Made by a program: the position numbers and the translations under genes
The notes under the pieces: model-generated
Seen by the model: the letters and a program-made list of their open reading frames with translations, nothing else
Databases searched by the model: none
What the model was told of the DNA's origin: nothing
DNA from: Branchiostoma belcheri
Lineage: Eukaryota > Chordata > Leptocardii > Amphioxiformes > Branchiostomatidae
Direction of reading: 5' to 3'
Assembly: GCF_001625305.1 (NCBI RefSeq)
Contig: NW_017802969.1
Span: 145,858 to 209,857, forward strand
Length of the DNA: 64,000 nucleotides
In this document: positions 54,625-64,000 of the stretch, one piece after another
How positions within the stretch are numbered: position 1 is the first letter of the stretch
How the letters are laid out: every line of letters begins with the position of its first letter

Positions 54625-56860
54625 GAAACTTTGAAACTTTATTAGAATAACCATTAGCGGTGGACCCTAGGGTCTTCCTGATATTCATACATACAGACAT
54701 TATACAAACATAGTTGACAACTGGACAAGTCACAAAACACATCTAAATCAATCAATAACATATTTACAATATACATAATTTAAAAAACTGACAATCCTGT
54801 CGAACAGTGCTTGTGACCTACTGATGGAGGTATTTCTACGTGTACGATATTATACTTATCAAACCTACTATCTCTACTCTTATGTATATCAACGTTATTA
54901 GATTTAAAAAAATCTAATAACGTTGGTATACATACGGGATAAAAAATAGATATGCAATATGTGAACAGGTAATAGGAACAAGGTAACTATTCTAATCTAT
55001 TCTATTCTATTAAACTATTCTTGTCATGCTACTAGTATTAGGGGGTTTGACTTCTTCTCAGAAGGCACTGGGAGATGAATTCTCCGACTCTTTGAAAAAT
55101 AAATGGGTTGGAGGACTTAGTTTAGCAATAATATAGTCTTTTGTTGTTGGTTGAGATATGAAAAACTTCTTTGAATAACTTCTTTTCTTTCAAAATCGTA
55201 ATGAGGACACTGACAGATAAAATGCATTTCATCTTCCACTGCTCCCTCTGTACAGTATTTACAGAATCTTTCGCTTACAGGCAGTTTCTTATATCTTCCT
55301 CTCTCTGATGTGTGAGCGCTTAGTCTCATTTCACATAGAGATGATCTTAGCTCAAAATCAGGGTGATGCAGATAGGTTTCCATATTGTAGTCAGATTTTA
55401 GTTTTCTATACAATCTTAATTTGCCGCTATTGATAGATAAATTGTGGAGGAAGGTTTGAATATACATGTCTGTTAGCCTTTTTCTCAACGATACACAAAC
55501 AAATCTATTGTTAACGTGTAGATTGCTATTTTGCCAAATGAACGAGTTACCGCTATTGCCGAGTATCTCTTTCACGTGGCATAACCAGTTTTTCTTGTTG
55601 CCGTTTACCATATTATGTTTTTGAGACAATAGAGCATCCACTTGTAGAGGATGTGTGCAGAAATCTATTTGTCTTAGCCGTAACCAGTACTTAACAACCC
55701 TGACTGAAACATCAATATCTAGGGGAAATCTGCCGAGTTCAGATTTACATGCTATGTTGCTGGCGTTTCTGTGAATACCGAGAATGTTTTTACAGAAACG
55801 GCTATATATGACTTCGATTGGACTAGTATCGATTAAGTGTTCTTTGCCCCAGATTTCGCAGCCATATAACATAATAGGTTTGATACATGAATCAAATATT
55901 CTTAAAAGAGCCTTTAGAGAAATCGGTGAACGGATGAGGGATTTTATAGCAAAAATGGCTTTGCGTGATTAAGGGACAACTCTTTTTTAGCCAAAGAAAA
56001 AAAGCTGCCAGACGCAGATAACAACACACCCAGGTAACAGTATGAAGTAACGGCCTCTACTTTCTCTGAGCCAAACATAAATTTTACATCTTTAAATGCT
56101 CGTCCAGTTCTGTTAAAAACTACGACCTTTGTCTTCTTTAGATTTACCTGCAGTTTCCAGTGTGAACAAAACATGTTTATTTAGCGCAAACTGCAATCCT
56201 TTTTCGGTTTCGGAGAAAATAACTACATCGTCTGCATAAAGTAAGCTAGATATGAGTAAATTGTGAAGAGTGGGTGGAGAACATTCTGGGTTGTCTAGTT
56301 CCTTAACTAAGTAATTTATAAACAGATTAAAAAGTGAGGGACTGAGATTGCAACCTTGCTTAACACCCTTGTTGGTTATAAAAGATGGCGTGAGACCTGA
56401 CGGGGTTTTTAATGCAAGTCTGGGGGTTGGCGTACATGGATTTTATAAGGCTATAGAATTTTCCTCCGATTCCTGAGCTAAGTAATTTATACATTAGACC
56501 TTCGCGGCCACACGGAGTCAAACGCCTTTTGAAAGTCAACAAAACACGCATATAGTCTTTTGTTAGTATCTACATATTTGGATATTAGTGAGTCAATTAC
56601 AAAGATATTATCGTTTGTTCCAAAGTTTTTTTCTAAATGCTGCTTGATTTTGGGAGATGAGAGCATGTTCTTCTAGAAAGTTAGTAAGACGGATTGACGT
56701 AAATAACTTTGCTAGGCAACTCATTACAGAGATACCCCTATAGTTGTTGGGGTTAGCGTCGCCTTTGTGCAGAGTGACAATATGGCTCGTGCACCATTGT
56801 TCAGCCAACTTCAGGGAAGTAGCCGGAAGATAAGAAAAGGTTGAATAATTAAGTTAGAGG
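54625..56860 (-). mobile_element. LINE with YADD reverse transcriptase, defective
   Basis: Minus-strand pieces in order: TSHIVTLHKGDANPNNYRGI (56780), NQAAFRK, FKRRLTPCGREGLMYKLL, then QGCNLSPSLFN and a kept YADD box (56227-56238), WKLQVNLKKTKVVVFNRTG, YCYLGVLLS, MLYGCEIWG, and the C-terminal block SAHTSERGRYKKLPVSERFC, EDEMHFICQCPHYD. Several frame changes lie between pieces at 55873-56610. The 3' side is on the left and its exact end is uncertain. It lies in intron 1 of zinc-finger gene B, antisense to it. Confidence 0.85.
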
Positions 56861-56979
56861 TTCTGGGCTTTTTCAGAAATTATGGGGGTAAGCAGGGTCT
56901 CGATAAAATTCTATTTTTTGTTACGTTTGTCGGTTCGCACCTCTAAACTCATGATCACGTGGTTGGATATTGAGGTCCC

Positions 56980-57180
56980 ATAACATGTTTTGGGGGGCAT
57001 ATTTTAGCAACATTTTGAAGTAATGTACATGTACCAATATTCTGCACCCCCGTGCTGTATCTGGAGTGGTATCGTCTATCAACAGCTGTTGTCCACCATA
57101 GGACTAATGGCTATACCATTGTACTCCCAGAGGGGGGTTCGCCTGTATTGTGATATCAGCCGTCTTGCAAGTCATGTAGC
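56980..57180. repeat. Intron block mirrored at 50330-50500
   Basis: Reverse-complement partner of the block in intron 1 of zinc-finger gene A. Confidence 0.7.
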
Positions 57181-57187
57181 ATTACAG

Positions 57188-57397
57188 TAGCCTCTACCAG
57201 GCTTCGGGAGGCGGCTGTGAAGGGTAGAAATCGGCCAAATAGAGAGATAACATGCCAAGGGAGTTTGTCTGCTGGGAGAGAACATTTTGCCGCAAAAATG
57301 TTCTCTCCCAGAAGACAAACTCCCCTGGCAAGTTATCTCTCTATTTGGCCAATTTCTACTCTTTCCAGCCACCTCCCGAAGCCTGGTAGAGGCTAGC
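57188..57397. mobile_element. Hairpin MITE, TAGCCTCTACCAGG family
   Basis: Almost complete palindrome: TAGCCTCTACCAGGCTTCGG to CCGAAGCCTGGTAGAGGCTA, with the centre near 57295 (AACATTTTGCCGCAAAAATG). The flanks GCATTACAG and GCATTACTG form a 9-base target duplication with one mismatch. A half copy lies at 57772-57860. Confidence 0.85.
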
Positions 57398-57869
57398 ATT
57401 ACTGTTATCATTGCTTAGCATGAAAGTTTATCTATGTTGGTACACCTCATTATGACAAGAAGGCAAAACGTTCTGTGCCAACACTAGGCAAATTGGGACT
57501 TACCCAAATTTTCAGCTGTTATAAACTCCGTCAGCCTTGTTCACGGAATGGACCCGTCTACTGACGGGCGACGACACAGCTTATCTGACACGTATGACCC
57601 TCTGCTGCGATCACATGTTTCTGACGTCACGTCCCGGAAGCTGCAGTTGACGGGCCCATTCCGTGCTTTTCCGGCGACTCAACGAAGCGCGAGAATAAGT
57701 TGCGCCATTTCCGCTGTATTTTTAGGAGGCTCCTAAACCTTTACCTGCTAAAAATACATTCTTTATACTAGCCTCTACCAGACTTGGGGAGGCGGCTGGA
57801 AAGAGAGCCAAATAGAGAGATAAGCATGTCCGTTGAGAGAGCATTTCGTTGCGGAGGCTATCTTTATTT

Positions 57870-58018
57870 TCAGTAGTAAAAAGAATGTAATCTTTTTTTA
57901 GTAAAAAGAATGTATTCTTTTTAGTACAAAAAAATGTATTCTTTTTAGTAAAAAGAATGTATTCTTTTTAGAAAAAAGAATGTATTCTTTTTAGTAAAAA
58001 GAATGTATTCTTTTTACG
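57870..58018. repeat. Near-palindromic 23-bp tandem repeat
   Basis: About six units of AGTAAAAAGAATGTATTCTT plus TTT. AAAAAGAAT faces ATTCTTTTT, so each unit can fold on itself. Ends about 185 bases before the acceptor of the zinc-finger B coding exon. Confidence 0.9.
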
Positions 58019-58221
58019 TTCGGGTATCTTCAACAGCTTTCAACACGTTTTTTGCGGCGCAGCGACGTTGATCTTTTACTCACCAAATGTCATTATGAAC
58101 CAAGGTAGGCAAATGTGTAAGATAATGTTTAAAATAGTGAAAATCTTACATAATATCACTTAAATGTTTCGCTAAACTTTGGACTTTTTCATTATTTCTC
58201 CAGGACGAACATTTCATCACC

Positions 58222-59395
58222 ATGGCAACAAGAGCGCTGACATCAGCTTCACCGCGTACCCACACTGGTGAGAAACCCTACAGGTGCGAGGAGTGTGGCA
58301 GGCAGTTCAGTCATCTGGGTAATCTGGAGAGACACATAAAAACTCACACTTGTGAGAAACCCTACAGGTGTGAGGAGTGCAGCAAACAGTTCAATCGGCT
58401 GGATCATCTGAAGACACACGTGCGGACTCACACAGGTGAGAAACCCTACAGGTGTGAGGAGTGTAGCAAACAGTTCAATCGGCTGGATCATCTGAAGAAA
58501 CACATGCGGACTCACACAGGGGAGAAACCCTACAGGTGTGAGGAATGTAGTAAGCAGTTCCGTCAGCTTGGTAATCTGAAGATACACATGCGGACTCACA
58601 CAGGTGAGAAACCGTACAGGTGTGAGGAGTGCAGCAGGCAGTTCAGTCATCTGAATAGTCTGAAAGAACACATGCGAACACACACTGGTGAGAAACCCTA
58701 CACGTGTGAGGAGTGTGGCAAACAGTTTAGTGAGCTGGGTCATCTGAAGACACACATGCGGACTCACACAGGGGAGAAACCCTACAAGTGTGAGGAGTGC
58801 GGCAAGCAGTTCAGTCGGCTGGGTAGTCTGAAGACACACATGCGGACTCACACAGGTGAGAAACCCTACAGGTGTGAGGAGTGCAGCAAACAGTTTAGTG
58901 AGCTGGGTATTCTGAAGACACACATGCGAACTCATACTGGAGAGAAACCCTACAGGTGTGAGGAGTGCAGCAAACAGTTTAATGAGCAGGGTCATCTGAA
59001 GAAACACATGCGAACTCACACAGGGGAGAAACCCTACAGGTGTGAGGAGTGCAGCAAGCAGTTCAGTCAGCTTGGTAATTTGAAGACACACATGCGAACT
59101 CATACTGGTGAGAAGCCCTATAAGTGTGAGGAGTGCAGCAAACAGTTTAGTGAGCTGAGTCATCTGAAGAAGCACATGCGGACTCACACAGGGGAGAAAC
59201 CCTACAGGTGTGAGGAGTGCAGTAAACAGTTTAGTGTGCTGAGTCATCTGAAGGAACACATGCGTACTCACACTGGGGAGATCCCCCTATAAGTGTGAGG
59301 AGTGCAGCAAACAGTTTACTCATCTGGGTTCTCTGAAGAGACATCTGCAAACCCACCCTTGTGCAGCGAACAGTTTAGTAACCAAACGACATTGA
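58222..59395 (+). CDS. C2H2 zinc-finger protein B, 13 fingers, frame break before last finger
   Basis: [20 protein letters not shown] opens the coding exon behind CTCCAG|GACG, the same context as gene A. Twelve fingers follow with TGEKPY linkers and 28-residue spacing. In the linker before finger 13 (near 59280-59292, GGGGAGATCCCCCTAT) one extra base shifts the frame, so the frame as written stops at 59292 after 356 residues. The thirteenth finger and the tail [13 protein letters not shown] continue in the next frame to 59395. Expected role is nuclear sequence-specific DNA binding; no partner domain is seen. The finger helices differ from gene A at -1, 3 and 6 (for example R-D-H, N-E-H and S-V-S sets), while the backbone is almost identical. 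Confidence 0.87.
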
Positions 59396-59754
59396 CATGT
59401 GGAAAACTGCCATCCAAATGTCCACTTGCAGCAATGCCAATGGAAACATCACTACACACGCGATCCGCTGTTTGATAGTATCAAGGAGACACTTAAACGA
59501 CTTCAGTGAAAATCTTTGATTGTGGATAATTAAGTCAAGTCAAAGTTTATTGCACAACGATTGTCACGGGTACAATGTATGGCAAATAACAAGATTACTG
59601 ATTAAGAGAAGTAGTGAACTGTTTGCCATTCATGTAAAAGTGACATCTCTTGTCTGTCACAGTCGTCTGATGTTAGACGTTGAAATTGCAATTCTATCCA
59701 CCTCTATTAGTCTTTTTTTATTCCAACATTTATCACTCATTGTGACAGCACACT
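59396..59754. other. 3' flank of zinc-finger B, mirrors 3' flank of gene A
   Basis: Blocks such as CTGTTTGATAGTATCAAGG, CGACTTCAGTGAAAAT and AAGAGAAGTAGTGAACTG recur inverted at 47690-47830, so the duplicated arms extend beyond the stop codons. A LINE-like 3' terminus (AAAGTTTATTGCACAACG, 59540) is inserted on this side only. Confidence 0.65.
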
Positions 59755-59965
59755 CAAGTTTTTTTCAACTTATTTTTATGCCGCCACCTACATTTGTACA
59801 CAGAGGACAGATGCATGAACGTACAATAGACATACTCATTTTCACCAGAGTGAAGCGAGAAAAGCAGTGCAATGTGCCTTTCCTAAAGGCACAAGATTGG
59901 TGGCCTGGCAGGGTTCGAACTCGGAACCTCTTGCATCCGAGCCGAACACTCTTTCCTTATGCCAC
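59755..59965 (-). mobile_element. tRNA-derived SINE, mirror copy
   Basis: On minus: CTCGTGTGGCATAAGG head, GTTCCGAGTTCGAACCCTGC around the B box, then CTTGTGCCTTTAGGAAAGGC. Same family and mirror position as 47416-47665. Confidence 0.8.
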
Positions 59966-60370
59966 ACGAGTTCACTTTCTAACTTTTATAACTAGCTTTT
60001 GTAAAATTGACCAATTAGAAATGCATCTAATAATCGTTTACATGTTTTTGTGCAGTTTTTTTTATCATTTAGTTTCATTATGTTTAATGTGTATTATGTT
60101 TGAATTCTTGAATAAAAATAATAAATAAAAAAAATTATAACTACGTCGAGATCAACTAATCTCTGTAAATAAATAACTCACCTTTATTTTTAAAATCCGT
60201 GTGACTTAGTCTAATTGCGTTGAACTGTTCCAACAATTGTTAAATGTTAGTGTGTAGTTTTTGTATTATGTATTTTATGGTTGAATAAAAAAGTTTAAAA
60301 CTTCAGCTTCTTGAAATTCGAAAAGACTGCGATGTAGTACATGTAATAGACCTGCGCGAAACCCGTTACG
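59966..60370. other. Intergenic, AT-rich
   Basis: The AATCTCTGTAAATAAATAA block at 60158-60176 is mirrored at about 47380-47410 (TTATTTATTTTATTAACTTACAGAGAT), possibly the outer edge of the zinc-finger inverted duplication. Confidence 0.45.
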
Positions 60371-60371
60371 G

Positions 60372-61012
60372 GGGCACACCCCAGTTTATTTGGGGTTTCT
60401 ATTCGAAGCTGCACACCCTCAAATCTAGCGACTGTCTCTGCCGTGGAATAATTTAGAATAACTGTATATGGGATGAAAGGATACCTCTTCAGCTACAAGA
60501 CCAGCTGAGTTTGGTTTCTTCACCCTTTTTAAGTTTGGTAAAATCAACGGAAAAACATTATTTTCACTCCAAAATTAATGCCCAAAATTTCGAATTTTCG
60601 CGTAGGATAATCCCATAGAAAAAATTTTCCGGCAGAAATGACTGATGCTGGCAGAAAGAACCAAGCCTTGACTATACCCGAGTAAATTATAAAGAAAATT
60701 CTAGTACTGAAATTTTCTAAACAGTCCACGGCGCGAGGGGTTGCAAACCCACCCCTACGAAGCCGCAGAGCGAAATCTAGGTCAAACGGGCTGATTATAC
60801 TTGGCGCGCAAGGATACCCGGAAGTAAGGTTCGGAGCCAAAAGAAATTTTCACCCCAAAATCACCATTTCTTACACTCTTCAGCGATGTTAATGTTTAAT
60901 GATACTTCGTGGCAGTTTATGAGAAATGTCACCTCAAACTTGGACCCTCAAAACCCTTTCGTCACTTTTTTACAACGGACTATTGCGGTCGCGGAAGAAC
61001 TGGGGTGTGCAC
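60372..61012. mobile_element. MITE-like element with GCACACCCCAG ends, inverted copy
   Basis: Reverse-complement copy of 22529-23172 with matching ends GGCACACCCCAGTTTATTTG and CTGGGGTGTGCACC. Interior blocks agree over the whole length with scattered differences. Confidence 0.7.
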
Positions 61013-61252
61013 CGTTATTGTGCTTTTGTATAGCACTTCGTCAGAACGTCTCGTTTAAGGTCGTATTCGCATATTTTCTTTCAGGATGACATCTCGTCTT
61101 AAATCAAGGTTTCAAAATTTATGTTGTACGGAAAAGAAATCTTTGATCAAACATCCAACAAAAAAAAGACGGTGAAAAATCTGCTGACCTACTGATCAGG
61201 ACAATCATAGCTTTAATACTTTACTCAAGGAGGTTAACCTCCTTTCGTTATT

Positions 61253-61500
61253 TTATCCATCCACTTCTACCGTCTGGGGTGTCGTGGGGAGGGACAGCTG
61301 GCGGCCGACGGCTATTATTGGTATACCATACCTAGTCAGGGTGCCCTTCACACTCTTTATATCCACGTCTTCCTGGGACGTTCTCTGGCCTTCAATCCAG
61401 ATTTTCTGTTCTTGTATGCTCTGTGTGGTACTTTTTGTGGTGGCACCCTTACTAGGTGCCAAAACCACTTGATAGTATAGATTAACTGAATAAAAGGAAG
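61253..61500 (-). mobile_element. LINE C-terminal tail fragment
   Basis: Minus-strand pieces IKWFWHLVRVPPQKVPHRAY, SGLKARERPRKTWI and DIKSVKGTLTRYGI match the usual LINE ending (WFGHV.R, RGRPRKTW.D). There is a frame change between RKTWI and DIKSV. Very short remnant. Confidence 0.6.
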
Positions 61501-61524
61501 GGATCTATGCGTGTGAGTACGTAC

Positions 61525-61604
61525 GTTTGGGGATGAAGAAGGCCACGATACAGACGACGCCTCCAAACAGAAGCAGCGCACGCAAAGGACAGCGTCTTCC
61601 GAAC
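61525..61604 (-). CDS. Candidate orphan exon with one membrane segment
   Basis: On minus an 80-base open block lies between a good acceptor (pyrimidine-rich, CCCCTGTAG) and a good donor (CCAAAC|GTACGT). It reads FGRRCPLRALLLFGGVVCIV then AFFIPK: a basic start followed by about 18 hydrophobic residues, like a signal anchor or transmembrane helix. GC content resembles the other host exons. No neighbouring exon of the same gene is recognised in the window, so the family is unknown. Confidence 0.4.
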
Positions 61605-61734
61605 CTACAGGGGACAGAAGGATGGAAAAGACATAAACTTACAATGCTTCAAAAGTGCTCTTCTCTATGATCCAAGGTACATATAATGTTGTAAATTTCA
61701 TTATGTATCTTATTAACCCTCTCCAAGTGTTGAC

Positions 61735-61940
61735 CCTTAATAATACCATGGCTAGTGGCGTCTGCGTGCATCCCGACGTTGTGCCCTTGGGAAAGGCCCC
61801 CCTGAGTTACAGGTTTCAGGACCCTAGTAGGGTTGGCGTTAGGAAGGGCATCCAGCTGTAAAAGAGCATCCAGCTTGCTTCAACAAAAAGACTTGTACTT
61901 CCTGTAAGCACGTCTTACCCCCTATTCGGGGAAAAATGAC
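61735..61940 (+). mobile_element. SINE-like fragment
   Basis: GTTGTGCCCTTGGGAAAGGC and AGGGTTGGCGTTAGGAAGGG followed by CATCCAGCTGTAAAAGAGC resemble the body and tail of the tRNA-derived SINE at 47416. The head is poorly kept. Confidence 0.5.
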
Positions 61941-62159
61941 GTTAAAACGGTAAAAAAAAAACTAGTTGGGTAAATCTGGGCTAAAGTGTAGTTCGCGGCC
62001 CAGATGCTAGCATTTTGCGAGCGAGGAACGCGTCGTTGGTCTACGGCCTATTACACGTCGATGAACATAAATGCGTTCTTAACCCATCGCATTTCGTCAG
62101 TACTTCAGGAACCTACAAAATACGTTGTAGTCATGTACGCGGCTGGCTAAAACTACTTC

Positions 62160-62480
62160 GTTTATTTTCCTCAAAATTCGCGGCTGGCTAAAACTACGCG
62201 GCTGGCTACACTACGTCGTATTTGAAATACGTCGATGGCTAAACCACGTCGAAAAAATACGTCGAAAAAAATCCGCGGATGGCGGTGGCATACGCGGATG
62301 GCATCCGCGGATGGCGGTGGGATGTGTATTCACACCTGAGCATGTATAATCACACCTGAGCATGTGTATTCACACTCGAGCATGTGCATTCACACCTGGG
62401 CGTATTCACACCTACACCTGGGCATGTGTATTCGTCTTTGATGTGTATTTGCAGTTTTTTCACACTTGAGCGTGTGCAAG
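62160..62480. repeat. Short tandem repeats
   Basis: Units of CGCGGCTGGCTAAAACTAC (62130-62250), GCGGATGGCGGTGG (62276-62320) and four to five units of CACACCTGAGCATGTGTATT (62330-62440). Confidence 0.8.
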
Positions 62481-62576
62481 TGTATTTACACTTAAAACTA
62501 CGTCTCAACACCTACTATAAGCATAATTGTTCTTATTGCATTCTCTGTAGCTTACAAGGAACATAATCATTCATAA

Positions 62577-62717
62577 GGCCACAGCATGTAAGTTTTATGG
62601 ATGACATCAGCGCCTGATTTTGGAAATAAAAACAAGAAAATTTGTTGCTCCCTGACAGCGGTCAACATGCCGAAAATGGGCAAAGATGTGTGGTGAAGAA
62701 GTTTACTTGCTGTGGCC
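62577..62717. mobile_element. Harbinger-like MITE, copy 5 (141 bp)
   Basis: GGCCACAGCATGTAAGTTTT to CTTGCTGTGGCC with TAA on both sides (62574-62576, 62718-62720). A very short internal-deletion form of the family. Confidence 0.8.
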
Positions 62718-62859
62718 TAATGCAAATTGCAGAGTTAAACAGGACTGAACTACATGAGTAATGATGGATTCAGACATTGAAAAAGGGAGCAGACTTTTGT
62801 TTGGTTGGTTATTTATATTAGATTTCGAAGGCAAAACTGAAAATGTTGGATAACAAAAT

Positions 62860-63195
62860 CTTCTTAAAAAAACAAACTACAATGCAGTTTCAGAACAAGC
62901 TGCTAGGAAGCGCAAACTCATCATGTCCCTTTTTTCCCAGCCCAAGAGCTATCTACCACATAAAATTCGTGCCCCTAGCATGTCCAAATCATGAGATATC
63001 AAAACCAGAAGTTCATCTGCAGTACCAATGAAAGCCACCAGAGGGCCCCAAATCTAATCATTTCTAGGTCTCATCAAGATCTACCCACCTACAAAGTTGC
63101 ATGAAAAAGCATATAAAGCTTCTTGACTTACGCTGTTCACAGACAGACAAACGGACAAACGCTACTGAAAACATAACCTTCTTGGAGAAGGTAAC
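62860..63195. repeat. Dispersed repeat fragment
   Basis: CAGAACAAGCTGCTAGGAAG, CATGAGATATCAAAACCAGA, CAGAGGGCCCCAAATCTAAT and a final AGACAGACAAACGGACAAACG, the same order as in the copies at 21660 and 42540. Confidence 0.65.
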
Positions 63196-63541
63196 AAGAA
63201 CAACAGAAAAAAACACAGCGTTCTCATGGTATCGATTTCAGAGAGAGCATTTTCATGAAGGCACCACGCTGCTTTCAGCTGCACCAGACGAGTTTGATTT
63301 GATTGAGTTCCTGCTTCTACTCAAACCCGTTTGATCAACAATAAAGACCGGTCCGGCTGTTTACTCAACTTCAGTTGTTGCCTATGTAACATCATGCGTA
63401 TAACATGTCTGGTTTTGACATTGAATCCATTTTCTAACATCCTTGGATTTTCCATTTTGGCATGAAGCTGGTACATGTGATTAGCTACATATGATCCATT
63501 CCATATTATTCTTTTAAAAACTATGGACAACTGATTATCAT
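63196..63541. other. Intergenic, nothing recognised
   Basis: Two short open frames on opposite strands, neither with a domain I recognise. Confidence 0.3.
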
Positions 63542-63544
63542 TAA

Positions 63545-63938
63545 GGCCATGTTGATTTGATTATATGGATGACATTCGCGCGCGCATGAATTTTCGGCCG
63601 TTTCCAAAAATAAAAAATAAAGTTTTCAGCCATACTGTAAATCATACAAAACAGTCACAAAATGAACAAATATATACCGTAAGTTGCAAAAAAATATTTG
63701 AAAACGATACCAATGTCGTAGAATGCCAAAGTAAAAAAAAAGACGAAAATGTAAAGAAATGACTTTGAAGAGTAAATTATTCGCCAAACGATACTTTGTG
63801 CCCTTTGTTCAACCTTCATAATCACGTAGATTTCATAATGAAAGCTTTTTTGTTTGCAAAACTTTTTTTTATTCGCACGCGCGCATCAGTTTTGGGGTTC
63901 CCAGAGGATGTCATCCATATAATCAAATCAACATGGCC
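63545..63938. mobile_element. Harbinger-like MITE, copy 6
   Basis: GGCCATGTTGATTTGATTAT at the left and AATCAAATCAACATGGCC at the right, TAA on both sides (63542-63544, 63939-63941). 394 bases, the most symmetrical copy, with a diverged terminal sequence, so probably a subfamily. Confidence 0.85.
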
Positions 63939-64000
63939 TAAAGAGTGAAAACATGGAAAGACTGACAAAAATTTAATATTGATAAACAGTCTAAGTCTCG

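Noticed and set aside
58108-58203. Alternative first exon of zinc-finger B ending ATGAACCAAG|GTAGG
   Set aside because: Splicing it to the coding exon reads the fingers out of frame and has no counterpart in gene A.
58249-59271. 340-codon minus-strand frame
   Set aside because: Antisense shadow of zinc-finger gene B.

Overview
The window looks like a piece of a lancelet (Branchiostoma, amphioxus) genome. This is inferred from metazoan intron-exon genes with GC-rich exons and AT-rich introns, a linked C-type lectin gene, KRAB-less TGEKPY zinc-finger genes, and a very dense, mixed load of LINE, SINE, MITE, mariner and Penelope-like remnants. No species search was possible. A 20-base N gap at 25752-25771 shows it is a draft assembly.

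Layout. 1-4326: repeats, plus an inverted copy of the last exon of the downstream GGT gene with its reading frame kept (1864-2004, minus). 4327-14794: a complete 12-exon gamma-glutamyltransferase gene on plus (588 residues), with a Penelope-like fragment carrying a hammerhead-ribozyme-like fold in intron 7 and a 36-bp minisatellite in intron 9. 14795-28130: a repeat field with a LINE, a mariner with intact ends, tandem repeats and a near-identical duplication flanking the assembly gap. 28137-29093: the C-terminal exons of a C-type lectin gene on minus. 29855-40570: a complete 8-exon gene of the gamma-butyrobetaine/trimethyllysine dioxygenase family on plus (474 residues). 40571-47880: more repeats. 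47884-59395: two 13-finger C2H2 zinc-finger genes, head to head, apparently made by inverted duplication and sharing a short central promoter region. 59396-64000: SINE and LINE tails, one possible orphan transmembrane exon, and two complete MITEs.

The most notable signals are in the dioxygenase gene. Its exon 7 donor is the first member of an array of about 74 tandem 16-bp units, each with a consensus 5' splice site (CAG|GTGAG). Its exon 6 donor was the landing site of a Harbinger-like MITE whose first base now serves as intron position +5. Intron 4 can only be spliced in frame as a GC-AG intron. Intron 6 also holds a 1.6-kb foldback palindrome. Together these make the locus a natural experiment in how repeats and splice sites interact.

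The host genes are not an operon and share no evident pathway: glutathione hydrolysis (GGT), an Fe(II)/2-oxoglutarate oxygenase of the carnitine-synthesis family, a lectin and two DNA-binding proteins. All gene models are read from sequence alone; exon borders were chosen by splice consensus, phase and family similarity recalled from memory.
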